From Sympetrum striolatum (Eukaryota > Arthropoda > Insecta > Odonata > Libellulidae): 64,000 bases of DNA. Every line of letters begins with the position of its first letter. Within the stretch, counting starts at the first letter, position 1. Positions 1 through 10,689 of the stretch are shown here, piece after piece. Made by a program: the position numbers and the translations under genes. The notes under the pieces were generated by a model. The model had not been told where the DNA came from. It did no database searches and worked only from the letters and a program-made list of their open reading frames with translations. The stretch is taken from positions 705,980-769,979 of the forward strand of contig CANPUZ010000058.1 of NCBI GenBank assembly GCA_947579665.1, given 5' to 3'.

Positions 1-504
1 CATTTCCTTTCAGAATTCACAAGAAACCTCTCAAATCGATTTCAAGCTGTGATAAATATCGTAAAAGTATTTCGGAAATATATTCTTTTACGTGGGACTT
101 AACCCTTTTCCTTAATCGTAAAAGTTCTCAATCTCGGTGTCAATTTTTCCGTGTACTTTCGTAAAATTCCTACACTGTGTAAGAGTATATATATATAAAA
201 ATTGCAGCGGTATTGCAGGTAGGTTAACTTATATTTAGAATTACACAAACGCACTGCTTTAAAATATCCGCTATAGAATCAAGTTTGCGTTAGAATCCCG
301 TCCTTCAAAAATCTTCCTCGACGTAATATTTCTTCGTCGTCACCAAAAACGAAAGCATAAATGTTCTTTTGTAAATCGGTTTGATAAACTGCAAAATGGC
401 CGTAATTTTGTTCCTGCTATTTGAATATCATAGTTCAAATTCGCTGAAATCACAGTAAATTGCCTCCTCTTCAATTATTCCAACATTAGTTATTACCATT
501 AATG
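1..504. other. Unassigned AT-rich sequence
   Basis: No reading frame, terminal repeat or known family was recognised. The only internal repetition is a short TA run near 187-197. Confidence 0.5.
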
Positions 505-847
505 CTGTATGGACTGAAAATCCCCGTGTATTGTTGAGGGAAAATGAATGTATCGGATTCAACAATCAACTTGGTCGCCATGGGGACTGGTTGTTTACCA
601 CGGCGAAATTTCACAAAATTTCCGTTTATTTTGCCCTAGTTCTCGTAATTTCGATCCAAAAAGTGTATTTTACGACAGTAATAAGATTCTTCATTTAATT
701 TACCTTCGTTTGGTGCTTTTCTTGACTTTATACGACCATTATTTCCAATTTAAATGTACAAAAGTAACAAAGTCTGCATGGTACAAAAACGAACTTTACG
801 TGCATTCCTTATGGAAGCGTATTACGGAGTCCTGGGTTCAAACCTGA
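505..847 (+). repeat. M1 module with type-D flank
   Basis: M1 written head first: TTCAACAATC at 557, then GTTTACCACG, then AACGAACTTTACGTGCATT, ending in a decayed B-box (GGGTTCAAACC, 836-846). The 50 bp before the head (GTATGGACT..CCCCGTGTATTGTTG) match the flank of the copy at 62628. This flank is therefore part of a longer element that exists at least twice in the window. A 99-codon frame across it has no recognisable protein and is probably chance. Confidence 0.75.
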
Positions 848-1380
848 GCCTTCATGGAGATGAGAATAACCTTCGTGGGGCTTTGAGCACATAAGGAATA
901 CAATGAGGTATGTTTCACAGCTCTATGACAAATAGTTTCTGAGATAGAGGGAGTACGGACGGATTTTCCTTTTTAAGTATATGTAACTATATATAAAGAC
1001 GAACCAACACAAGGTACTTTTTCATCATATTAGATATATATATATATATATACACAGAGGCGATTTTTATACAGTGTATTGTACCCAATGGTGATATATA
1101 TATGTAAGTTTAGCAATCCCACAATGCATTCGTCTGATGAGGTCCTCTTTAGCTCGGACGCAATCGATAAGAGCAGGTGCTCTCCGATTGGCGGGGGAAG
1201 TGCCACGCCCACTTCTCGACCCGGTTGTCATGACAACCGCCCCCGCATTCAGCTCTCTTACGCAGGCGTCCTCAAGGTGTGTATGCCTTTGTCTCAGCCA
1301 TTGGCCTCCCAATGGGCCTCCCGCATGTGGTGGACCTCGATCCATCCGAAGACGTCTTTCAAAATGGACTCGAGGATTAT
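848..1380. other. Unassigned spacer, GC-richer from 1130
   Basis: Contains a TA microsatellite (about 1033-1053) and, from about 1130, a GC-richer stretch with overlapping short frames on both strands and no protein signature. The palindrome at 1222 lies in it. Confidence 0.45.
1222..1239. promoter_or_regulatory. 18-bp perfect palindrome, RFX X-box-like
   Basis: CGGTTGTCATGACAACCG is its own reverse complement. The core GTTGTC-AT-GACAAC (1224-1237) fits the RYYVYY-N(1-3)-RRYNRAC consensus bound by RFX/DAF-19 winged-helix factors. The fit is seen directly; function is inference, as no adjacent gene was identified. Confidence 0.4.
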
Positions 1381-1382
1381 AA

Positions 1383-1414
1383 CTAGCGGAAGTCCCCGTT
1401 CAGAATCGACGGGG
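1383..1414 (-). mobile_element. Helitron 3' terminus (minus strand)
   Basis: On the minus strand the sequence reads a CCCCGT/ACGGGG hairpin, then GACTTCCGCTAG, followed by T. This is the Helitron signature: a 3' hairpin about 10 bp before a CTRR end, with insertion before T. The same terminus occurs at 4151-4184 and 43088-43119. The element body must extend to higher coordinates. Its 5' TC end was not found, so only the terminus is called. Confidence 0.7.
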
Positions 1415-1419
1415 ATGCC

Positions 1420-1566
1420 TAAGCGAAGTATAAGCGAAGTATAAGCTAAGTCCAAGCGAAGTATAAGCGAAGTCCAAGTGAAGTCCAAGCGAAGTACAAG
1501 CGAAGTCTACTCACAGTATTATCAAACTATAAGCGAAGCCTAAGCGAACTATAAGCGAAGTAAGTG
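1420..1566. repeat. AAGCGAAGTAT minisatellite
   Basis: Repeats of about 10-11 bp (AAGCGAAGTAT, AAGCGAAGTCC, AAGTGAAGTCC). The array starts six bases inside the Helitron 3' hairpin, so it is probably internal to that element. Degenerate reverse-complement relatives occur at 7085-7190 and around 14190-14265. Confidence 0.8.
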
Positions 1567-1842
1567 GAATTCAATGTAAGTTAATTCAATGTAACGGATG
1601 CTAGCGAATTCTAAGCCAAGTTATGAATAAGGAAATATGAGTAGATAATAATTTAATGTAAAAATTCGTATTCTCAACTAGAATCTCAAGCTATTCTTAC
1701 TCTACTGAAAAAGGCATGATTCCTCGGATTCGGGACGGTCACACTCCCTCGGTACTCTTACAGAGTAGTTAGATTTCGCTTCTCTCTTCAAAATCATTTC
1801 TTTGAATTCTTTTTATAGTTGAGAAAGGAAAACCAATACCTC

Positions 1843-1929
1843 ACTCCTCATCTATCCTGGTATACCTCATCTATCCTGATATACCTCATCTATCCTGGTA
1901 TACCTCATCTATCCTGGTATACCTCATCT
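1843..1929. repeat. 19-bp minisatellite
   Basis: Four full units and one partial unit of TATACCTCATCTATCCTGG, almost without divergence, which implies recent expansion. The first unit is the most diverged. Confidence 0.85.
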
Positions 1930-2034
1930 CCAAAAATAGACAGCGCATTTCAGAGTGGGTATGGCGTATCGACCGGCCTATGAACCGAACAGTTAATAAC
2001 AGAGAGATGGTAACTATGGTAATAACAATTATTA

Positions 2035-2470
2035 CGAGTAAAATGTTGCTTGCATACTGAAATTATATCCAAACCACTGATTGCAGGTCGGCATCGTATC
2101 GAGAGGGTCATCAAAAGAAAATAAAAGGATTCAAATATTATTATTGCAGCGAATTTAATAAAAAAATCGAACCCGGGTCTTCCTGGTGATCAATAGACAG
2201 CACAATAGAAGATCACCATCTCTAACTATGTGTGAAAATTCAAGCAGAAATATTGGCTGCAACTGCCTCAAACGACGTCCTACTTTTCACATATATTCCT
2301 TATGTGAGAAATTGTTATATGCTCTGGCATCGAACCCAGGAACAGCATTGCCTTATCTAAAATTTTTTCTTAAGCCGAGTCTTACAATATATAGTATACA
2401 ATATCGATCTTTCGTGATGGAAACAAATATGTGTGCTTCCCTCGCTATTATATACTTGGAGGGGTAGTCG
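2035..2470 (-). repeat. F2 element, 3' part (minus strand)
   Basis: Reading on the minus strand: unit 3 with a B-box (GGTTCGATGCC near 2328-2338) and the ACATAAGGAATATA motif; unit 4 with a B-box (GGTTCGA near 2170); then the GTAAAATGTTGCTTGCATACTG terminal segment at 2038-2060. Units 1 and 2 are absent. The GCTTGCA hairpin has decayed on one side. Confidence 0.7.
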
Positions 2471-2474
2471 AAAC

Positions 2475-2785
2475 TCGATGTTCTACGATGAAAATTAAGA
2501 TTTTTCGTGATTTGCTAGAAATTACCCGTTGACACACGGCAACGTTGCCGTTGGGTTGGGTTTAGGGGGGAGGGATTTCTAGCAATAATCTATAAAGTCC
2601 TCCGCCCCAACCCAACCCGTTCAACAGGTACCTCATCTAGCTGATAATAAGACAGCAAACCAAACCAAGTTGGCCAGTGAGCTATTTAAAACACCCGCCT
2701 ATCTGACTGAGCAACGTTGCCGTGCGTCATCGGGTATCTTCTAGCAAAATCACGAAAAATCTTAATTTTCATGGTAGAACGTCGA
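2475..2785. mobile_element. 311-bp inverted-repeat element (MITE-like)
   Basis: Terminal inverted repeats of about 75 bp: the left arm (2475-2549) starts TCGATGTTCTACGATGAAAA and the right arm (2711-2785), reverse complemented, starts TCGACGTTCTACCATGAAAA. Both arms end in ACGGCAACGTTGC. A second, inner inverted repeat (GTTGGGTTGGG / CCCAACCCAAC) makes the central part foldback as well. No coding capacity, so it would be non-autonomous. No clear target duplication was seen. The superfamily is unknown. Confidence 0.7.
2553..2574 (+). other. G-quadruplex candidate
   Basis: Four guanine runs of at least three with loops of 2, 4 and 1 bases (GGG-TT-GGG-TTTA-GGGGGG-A-GGG), inside the inverted-repeat element above. 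It fits the G3+N1-7 rule. Confidence 0.6.
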
Positions 2786-3598
2786 TCAAAAGACGCTTGT
2801 ATATCTCTATCAAATATATAAATCAGTATCTCACAAATTGAAACTAATTGCGAGAAGTTTTTGAAATACAACGACAGAAAATATATCAGTAGTAAAAAAA
2901 TTAAAATTATATACATGAAAATAGTAGAGAAACAGAATATTCAGTAGATTAAACTTACTTTGTCGGTTTTATTAGCAATAAATCAGTATGAACAGGATTT
3001 CGCTTGATGAAAGCTCGTCAAATACGAGGAATGAGACAAGAATTATAGGTGCACCATCGCGTGCATCCGGTGCTCCGTGATTTTCGCGGTAAAAGTAGGC
3101 AAATTTTTCCGCGGAATCGCCCTGAATGCGTCTCCTCAATTCAAAACCTCCAGAATGTCGATTCTCCCAGTGGAGAAAACAGACACTTCGCTATCTCTCT
3201 CTCTTTAAGCTAGTGATACCATTAAACCTGACGGAGGATGACTCTCAGCAGTTGCATATGTTTAGAAGCTCTTTCTGGGCGACCTTAACGAGTTTTGTTC
3301 AACGGCCCGTGCTGCTGGTGGAGAGGGCAAAAAAGGAGTCCCTCAAGGGTCGCCTATGGGACCCCCACGACTCATTTAGCGCGCATCATCCTCCTCTAAG
3401 GAGCCACGTGCTGGCTCGATTGCCCGTGAAAGAGGATCATTATTCATATCTGCATAAGAAGGCTCTCCCAAGACGAACTTCTGTAAGGAGCAGACTTATT
3501 CATAATTCGGGTTCGATGCAAATGTGTGGGATGTTTTGTGAGCGTATTGGAGGCGGATTAGGACTTAATAGAATACTAACAAAATAGAATATTACTCA
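2786..3598. other. Unassigned; one 153-codon frame at 3126-3587
   Basis: AT-rich apart from a frame at 3126-3587 (+). Residues 91-112 of that frame (LRSH..LPVKE.H.SYL) recur in frame at 5123-5192. No family is recognised. A host gene is unlikely without splice or homology support. Confidence 0.4.
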
Positions 3599-4184
3599 TC
3601 TATATCTATTTATATGTATAAAATCGAAATTCCGTGGGTGTGTTTGTCTTGGATTGGAGACCACAACGTTCGTCCGATTTGCTTCAAACTTTATACACGT
3701 GTCCTCTGTGACCTGGAAGGAATCAATGTCGCCTTTTTATTCCACAATTTTACGGGGTTCGAACCCAGGTCGCTCAGATAGTTTTCCATATGGAATACAC
3801 GTAAAACTCATTTTCATCGCATGCAGGGTTTACTTCTTTCGCGAAATTAAATTAGAAGGAATAGTCGCATTTTAACGAGACAAACACCGAAAGAAAGAAA
3901 AACAAATGAAGATTCTTATTTCATTCGTGGAATCTTACTTTCGATTCGAATTTGCGAGAATATCGGTGAAACACACGAAAATTTAGTGAAAATTGGAGGT
4001 TGTAAACAACTCATCCCCCTGACGACCGATCCCATTGTTGAATCCATGCATTTCCCTGTATAGAATAGAATGGGATATATGTTGTGTATAATTAAAGGGT
4101 AGTTACTCATGGCATTGACCGACACCTTGAATTTGATATACTTCTATATTCCCCGTTATGAAAATCAACGGGCGCTTCAGCTAG
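3599..4184 (+). mobile_element. HelA: near-complete non-autonomous Helitron, 586 bp
   Basis: The 5' end is A|TCTATATCTA at 3599, followed by AAATCGAAATTCCGTGGGTG. The 3' end has a hairpin (CCCCGTT / AACGGG, 4151-4172) followed by GCTTCAGCTAG and a T at 4185. Both ends fit the Helitron rule (5' TC, 3' CTRR, A|T target). An inverted M1 module (3754-4045) fills the middle. There is no Rep/helicase coding, so movement would need a partner in trans. Confidence 0.75.
3754..4045 (-). repeat. M1 module inside HelA
   Basis: Reference copy. The B-box GGTTCGAACCC (3756-3766) is followed by a CATATGGAATACACGTAAAA motif, then GCGAAATTAAATTAGAAGGA, then TGTAAACAACTCATCCCCCT and ATTGTTGAATCC. The B-box lies within a palindrome (GGGTTCGAACCC), so it can be read on either strand. 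Confidence 0.8.
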
Positions 4185-4210
4185 TAGGATATAATCCCAA
4201 TGAACTCTTC

Positions 4211-5068
4211 AAAAAATCCGACGTGGCCAACACATGACTTTCTCCGTATTTATTGAAAACATAAGCCTATGCCGGTAATATATAAATAACTCCAAAACAA
4301 TGAGTGTTACAGGAAAAATGTTTCATACAACATTATCTATAGTAAAAACATTATCTATAACTTTAGTTTAGAATTGTATATATCTACATTGCATTCTGAC
4401 AGAGATATGTATGAAAAACTTTTATTTCTGGATAAACAACAACTTCCGGTTAACCATTATTGAAGAATAACTCCTAAACAATCAGTGTTACGAAAATATG
4501 TTTCACACAAAAGTTGTAGTAAAATACATTATCTATAACTTTTGTATATAATTGTATATACGTACATTGCATTCTTACAGAGATATGTATGAAAAACCTC
4601 CATTTCTGGATAAACAACAACTTCCGGTTAACCATTATTGAAGAATAACTCCTAAACAATGAGTGTTACGAAAAAATGTTTAATGCAAAAGTTGTAGTAA
4701 AATACATTATCTATAACTTTTGTGTGTAAATGTATATACCTATATTGCATTCTTACAGAGATATTTTAGAAACAAAATTTTATTCCGGATAAACCGCAAC
4801 TTCCGGTTAAGCGATATTCATAAAAAACTAATCAACTCTTGGCATTGTTATGAAAATACTAAATATAAATTATGAAAATGATCGGATAATTACTTTCTAA
4901 GATAGAGCGCCCACAAACTTTTTAACCACAGACAGACATGTTCGAGAAAATAGCGAAAACGTGCTCTATGGACCCCAAAACAGTTATTGTTGTAGAAATC
5001 TGGAGGTCGAATTTTGTTTGCGAATACAATACTTTCTCTATACTACGTATAGGGAAAAAGTGAAAATG
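4211..5068 (+). repeat. F3 element with internal tandem units
   Basis: Starts CGACGTGGCCAACACATGACT then TTCTCCGTA and ends TATAGGGAAAAAGTGAAAAT, so the outer bases form a short imperfect inverted repeat (ACTTTCTCC / GGGAAAAAGT). Inside, units of about 178-193 bp repeat AATAACTCCTAAACAAT.GTG and CTTCCGGTTAAC near 4270, 4465 and 4643, then a fourth diverged unit. Each unit has a CCGGAAGT core on the minus strand. No protein recognised. Further copies are at 24198, 28331, 31592 and 40362. Confidence 0.7.
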
Positions 5069-5351
5069 CTAAGCGCAAACCGTAATATATTCATTGAAAT
5101 TGAAACTCATCGCAGCATCTTTCTAAGGAGCCACATGCGGAATAAATTGCCCGTGAAAGAGCTTCATCTTTCATATCTGCCCGTCTTTAAACACGCCTCA
5201 CAGACTCTCCCTGGGATGCTTCAAAGATGCTTGCTCAGAATCGCTGTGAGGTGTAAATCTTTGAGTGAAATAAGGTCGTCAGCGAAGGCTGTGGGTACTC
5301 ATTGATGAGATACGACAGATGAATGTCAATTTTGAGGTGATGAAGTGACAA

Positions 5352-5789
5352 TCTATATATATAAAGCAGAAATTCTGTGGGGTTGTTTGTCTTGGATTGG
5401 AGTCCACACCGTTTGCCCGATTTGTCTCAAACTTTGCACACGTGTCTTCTGATGTCAGGAAGAAAGTACTGTCGCATTTTTATTCAACAATTTTGCTGGG
5501 TTCGAACCAAGATCGCTCCGATAGACTTTCATAAGGAATACACGTAAGCTTCACTTTTATCGGTTGCAGGCTTTATTTCTTTTGAAGAATTAAATTAGAG
5601 GGAATTGTCTTAAAGAGTCGAGAAAAACACCAAAAGAAAGGAAATCGAATAAAGATTCTTATTTTGGTCGTGGAATCTTACTTTCGATTAGAATTCGCGA
5701 GAAAATTGGTAAAATATACAAAACTTTCGTGAAAATTCGAGACTATAAACAACTCATCCCCCTGACGACCGATCCCATTGTTGAATCCG
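5352..5789 (+). mobile_element. HelA 5' portion with M1, 3' end missing
   Basis: The 5' end A|TCTATATATATAAAG at 5352 is followed by the HelA leader (TTGTTTGTCTTGGATTGGAG). An inverted M1 fills 5497-5789 (B-box GGTTCGAACC at 5499). Past ATTGTTGAATCC it continues as an extension of about 140 bp shared with 30490-30592 and 52580-52709 (reverse complement). No CTAG terminus was found. Confidence 0.7.
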
Positions 5790-5937
5790 AGCTCATGTTT
5801 TATTCCGTAAAAATACTCGTGGACTTTATGCCCACAAAGCTGACGATTGAAGAGGACGATATGTAAAATGGATGAGGAGAATTTTACGGTAAGAAGGTGA
5901 CCAGCAATTGCGGGTACGTAATTACAGTCAGGATATT

Positions 5938-6327
5938 GTGTGTATTCGATTTTAGTACAAACCGTTTGCCAGATTCGCGTCAAACTTTGCGTACGTGTTT
6001 TCTGGGACCAGAAAGGACGTACTGTCTCAATTGTATTCGATAATTTCTTGGGTTCGAACCAAGATCGCTCAGATGGGTGTCCATTAAGAATAAACCTTCA
6101 CTTTAATCGGTAGCTATATTTCTTTTGAAGAATTAAAACAGAAAAATAGTCGTGCAGAGTCGAAAAAAGAAGCAAAAGAACGGAAATTAAATGAATATTC
6201 TAATTTTGATCGTGGAATATTGTTTACGAACCGAAATTTCGAGAATTTTGATAAAATACGCGTGAATTATCCTAAATTGTTTGTTAACAGCCAATCCCCC
6301 TGACGACCGATCCAATTGTTGAATCCG
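5938..6327 (+). mobile_element. HelA, 5'-truncated, with M1
   Basis: Begins within the HelA leader (ACAAACCGTTTGCCAGATT). The B-box GGTTCGAACC is at 6051-6060 and the M1 body runs to ATTGTTGAATCC (6327). It lies directly downstream of the copy at 5352, in direct orientation and about 550 bp away, so local duplication is possible. Confidence 0.65.
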
Positions 6328-6669
6328 AGCTCATGAATTTTCCTGTACAGAATAGTATGGGATTATAGACTGTATTCTAAAGGGAATTTACGCATTGCAC
6401 GACCGACTACATGCAACAAATCATTATGACTCGACGAGATAATCTTCGAATTATTCACGAAAGCAATCCACATCATTCGATAGGATGCAATCTCTCCCAG
6501 ATATCACTAACTACGTACGAATATTCTTACAGCCTCCGTGGGGTGAACCTAATGACAGTAGTATCGGTATCTCGGAGTAACTCTAATTGTAAGCAAAATA
6601 TCATGAAGTTAACCACACCCGAAATACATACTTGAAAAGCACTTGAGAAACTCGGCTTCGTTTCCACGT

Positions 6670-6903
6670 CTTGCCTGCTTCGTTTCATTCGCAGAATTAA
6701 ATCAGAAATAATGGTCGTGCAGAGTCGTGACAAGCACCAAAAGAAAGAAAATTGAATGAAGATTATCAATATGGTCGCGCAATATATTTTTCGAGTCCAA
6801 ATTACGAGAACTAGGGCGAAATGAACGAGAAAAAAGTGAAATTTCTTCGCTGTAAACAAGTCATTTCCCCTGACGACCAAGGCGATTGTTGTGTCCGAGC
6901 TCA
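6670..6903 (-). repeat. M1 module, B-box end lost
   Basis: The body is present from the GCGAAATTAAA-like block (6690) through CACCAAAAGAAAG to TGACGACCAAGGCGATTGTTG. The B-box and CATAAGAAATGCA blocks are absent. The TTGTTG end is followed by TGTCCGAGCTCA, the usual outer flank. Confidence 0.65.
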
Positions 6904-7084
6904 AGGGATACGGATGTATACATGATTGGCAATTAGAGATGTAGAATAGTGCTCGGTAGTTAACTTCTTCGAAAGAAAATCTGTAAATAATGATTACAGC
7001 ATCCGAGGGGTAAACCTAATGACAGTAGAATCGGTATGTTAGAGTAACTCTGGACGAATAATCTAAAATGGAGTGAATTATGTT

Positions 7085-7190
7085 TGCTTATACTTCGCTT
7101 AGCCTTCGCTAGCACTTTTCTTAGACTCTGCTTACGTCGCTTAGGCTCCGCTCACCTTGCTTAGACTCCGATGACTCCGCTGAGGTAGAT
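7085..7190. repeat. Degenerate AAGCGAAG-type minisatellite
   Basis: Reverse-complement relatives of the 1420 array (TATACTTCGCTTAG, CTTCGCTAG, GTCGCTTAGG, TTGCTTAGACTCCG). They are more diverged than at 1420. Confidence 0.6.
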
Positions 7191-7614
7191 CTCACCCCAC
7201 TGAGATAGTCAGTACCACTAGTTAGCATTACCAAGCATAAACATCACCCAAGTGCACCATTCTCTCCAAGTACATCAAGTGTACATCTGACATAGATCAT
7301 TACGACTCCTTCCCCTTCTAATTGCAAACAGCACGGCTCCTCTTGGTCATTCCAGAGGCCATCCGGAGCCTCCAGTTCCTGGAAAAGGCGCCCATATTTC
7401 GGTCTCTCCTCAGAAGTGCTAAATGTCTTCCTTTCTTATGTTCGAGAGCGTGTAAAAGGCTGTAATCGGATTTTACGCCGTGGCTCAGTGGGGAGGCCCT
7501 CAAGGGTCCCGGAAGGACAAACTAGACCACGAAAAATGGTTGGGACCTCGGGAAAAACATCTGCTTGGGCGAACGGTACTCGGTTTTGCTAATTCGTGCA
7601 TGGATACCAGGATT

Positions 7615-8211
7615 TGTCACGAAAAACCTTTTTCTCGAAATTCAAAATTTCGAGTGGATAAAAAGTTGTCGCTATGGTAACGTATTTGTCCGAAAAAAAG
7701 TTTAATCGAATTTACCCTTTCCTTTATAAATTCGAAGCAATTTTTTTTTCAAAGTACAGAAATTTAATGTTTAAAATGTTAATTAACAGTGTATATAAAA
7801 ATTATATCCGTCATTTGTCGTTTACGCCTCCGGAATTAGCAGTAAAATCATCGTTTTCTTGCGAAATTAAGGTATTAATTGTTGGACCATTGGAAATTGC
7901 TTACTTGGCCTACGTTTTCATTAAGAAATTTCTTAAAACCACACAAATAAAAAGTATTCCAAATAATATATTATTCTTTCACATTCTACACTTAACATTG
8001 ATGTACTTGAAAACTACAATTTGCTTTGTCTTTATGTTAAAAAAATAAATGAAAATCTACGTTTTTAACACAAAAAATCAATCCTTAGGTGCTTAAATAT
8101 TTTTCAATTCTTTTTAAATTTTTTTGGGAAAATATGTAACCATAGCAACGACTTCTTAACAACTTGGAATTCTGAATTTCGAAAGAAACTTTTTTTGCGT
8201 TACACCCTAAT
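7615..8211. mobile_element. Inverted-repeat element of about 600 bp
   Basis: Imperfect terminal inverted repeats of about 85 bp: the left arm has TCGAAATTCAAAATTTCGAG..GTCGCTATGGTAAC and the right arm, reverse complemented, has TCGAAATTCAGAATTCCAAG..GTTGCTATGGTTAC. Each arm carries an RFX X-box-like site. A frame at 7674-8048 (124 codons) has no recognisable family; it is phenylalanine/isoleucine-rich and probably non-coding. A related arm occurs at 33970-34050. Confidence 0.65.
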
Positions 8212-8373
8212 TAATAAACGAGTAAAAGTTGAGGATAATGGTTGATAAATGCAATCAATAAATACTTTTAATGATGTAGATTTAAAGTCGATATCGTAGA
8301 GGGAAATTCCTTTAACCTTCTTCGATAATTCATTCAGTGGTATCTTTGGTGACCTAATTGTCGCCCTCCTACA

Positions 8374-8765
8374 TCTATATATAAAATATATATGGAATCG
8401 AAATTCCGTGGGTGTGTTAGTATCTTAGATTGAAGGTTCGCCCGATTCGCTTGTAACTTTATATACGTGTTCTCTACGACCTGGAAGGAATCACTGTTGC
8501 CTTTTTATTCCATAATTTCACGGGGTTCGAACCCAGATCGCTCAGATGGTTTTCCATAAAGAACACACATAAAATTCATTTTCATCCCATGCAGGGTTTA
8601 TTTCTTTCGCGAAATTAAATTAGAAGGAATGGTCGCATTTTAACGAGACAAACACCGAAAGAAAGAAAAACAAATGAAGATTCTTATTTCATTCGTTGAA
8701 TATTACTTCCGATTAGAATTTGCGAGAATATCGGTGAAATATATACGAAAATATTGTGAAAATTA
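8374..8765 (+). mobile_element. HelA, 3'-truncated, with partial M1
   Basis: 5' end A|TCTATATATAAAAT at 8374, then the ATCGAAATTCCGTGGGTG leader and B-box GGTTCGAACCC at 8524. The M1 body stops within GAAAATATTGTGAAAATT, before the GTAAACAAC block. The sequence then changes to unrelated AT-rich DNA. Confidence 0.7.
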
Positions 8766-8881
8766 GTATATTTAAATATCATACTTTGCGTATATCTCAG
8801 TAAATCGCTTCTCTTTGGTACATTCTGACAATAATCCCAACCGTTAAAATTAAAGTGAATTCTAATAATAAATAACTCTTG

Positions 8882-9005
8882 GGCTCGGATTCAACAATCG
8901 CGTTGGTCGCCAGGGGAACACTTTGGTTGCTAAGAAGAAATTTCACGGAATATTCGTTCATTTCTCCATAGCTCTCGTCATTTCGATTCGAAAAGTATAA
9001 TCCAA
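8882..9005 (+). repeat. M1 head fragment
   Basis: CGGATTCAACAATCGCGTTG through the TTTCGATTCGAAAAGTATAA block; the rest is missing. It lies head-inward next to the truncated minus copy at 8524, so together they may be one rearranged pair. Confidence 0.7.
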
Positions 9006-10315
9006 GGGATCGCTTGATGCATTGTTGGGAATGCTTGGTTACTTCCAACAATGGTCCCTAATTTGTAATACTCGCGAGGGATATTGTTGTCGACTTCGCC
9101 TAGTAACGAGGGGGAAGTGGTATTTCTTCTTACCGCCATTAGAGTTCCTAATTAATGCCAATTAGAGAAACAAATTCTAATTTGGATAATTGAACACATT
9201 AATATAACACCAATTTGAGTCACAATGGAGGTTATTACTCGTATTTTAAAACTGAGAATCTTGGACTTACTCTGTTTCGAATCCAATTTTAAGTACGTTG
9301 CCGTGGAGATAGCTCAATGAAATTTTCGTGGTAAACAGCTAATGAATTGGGCAGGTATTTAGAGTAGTTGCGAAATGATTTTTTAAATTACGTTTTTTAA
9401 ATTGGCCTCCTATATTTTGATAAAATTCTTGAGTAAAAAAAAAGCGAAAAATATTCTCGTAAAGGAATGAAATACGGACACCCTAGAAAGTGGGGTGCCC
9501 AAGAGGAGGTGCTCATATCCCTTACGATTATCACTGCTTCTACGGACACCCTGAATATATATATATATATATAAATGTTTCCTTACATAATGTACTCACT
9601 GTGTCTTATCTCTAGTGGAAGGATTGACGGAGCAGAAACTTACCTGCAAAGAGAAATGAGATAAGAATTAATGCATTTTAAAAACCATTTTAGGATAAAT
9701 AATGCTCGCAAGAAATAATTAAAGTAACTTTACAAAAAAATATTTTTATAATGGATTTGTTATTAATATTTATCTAGAAATAAACCAAAAACAATTTTTA
9801 ATAACTAATTATTCTTAATAAAATTCATAGTTATAAATATTCATTAAACTTGGAAGAAATAACCAATTTAAGTGAACGAAAAATCATATTTATGTTGGAT
9901 TTGTTATTAATATTTAAATTAGACATTGCACTGAAAAACTACGTGTAATAACTATACATTTTCATAAAATTATTGTTAAATATATTAAAATTTAATTTAG
10001 TGAACGAATTAATTCATTATTTAAGTTTTGAGTGAGTTAATTAATTGAATTTATATTCAGTTTATGTTATTCTATACTCTTCAAACATTAGATGCAATTG
10101 AAATACCAAATTTTTAATGGTTCACGAAAGATCAAAAGTGCATTTAATTTATTTATTCAAAAGTTCCACGAATATGCTGGTTACGCCATTTTCGAGTGAA
10201 TGCTATAACAAAGAGAATGAAGTCGATCCCTATTGTGACGTAATTGACATAAAAAAAGGATTCGATAAATAGGTTTTCGTACAAAACATATTTTATGCGA
10301 TTTTATTCGAGTTTG
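9006..10315. other. Unassigned AT-rich sequence
   Basis: Contains a TA microsatellite (about 9558-9574) and a short direct repeat, GGATTTGTTATTAATATTTA, at about 9753 and 9898. No reading frame or terminus was recognised. Confidence 0.45.
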
Positions 10316-10545
10316 CAGCTTTCCCCGCGGCGCGGCGCTGGGCGCGCAAACAATCGAGGCGGCGCTTTTTAAGGTCCCAAGTGCGAGCGTAATTCACCGT
10401 GAAAAGTGACTGCGCCTCGGTTTTTGAGGGGCGCGACGAATCCACCCCCTGCGGTCGACTTCGCTAAGGGTTTTGTGCCCCTGTGCCTTTTAGCCCCTTT
10501 TAGACCGCTGGACCTTCCTTGACCCTCCTTTCGGATACACACTTC
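10316..10545. other. GC-rich, CpG-dense island
   Basis: A sharp change to GC-rich sequence with many CpG (CCGCGGCGCGGCGC, GGCGGCGC, GGGGCGCGACG). There is no frame with a protein signature. It could be a promoter or untranslated exon, or the core of an unrecognised repeat. It ends at a TA microsatellite. Confidence 0.4.
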
Positions 10546-10689
10546 TGTGTGTATATATATATATACTCACTTATGCCGGATTTACCGGATTATGGGTATT
10601 CATAGACTGGTTCACTCGGCTTATATCATATGTAACATCTTCTATAACATATCTGTTGGTCGTAACAATCACTGTTATGTATTTTTGTG

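Noticed and set aside
548..847. A 99-codon protein and similar frames in other M1 copies
   Set aside because: Frames in different M1 copies are in different phases and are interrupted; the conserved unit is DNA, not protein.
7674..8048. Transposase of the 7615 inverted-repeat element
   Set aside because: No catalytic motif; composition is that of AT-rich non-coding DNA.
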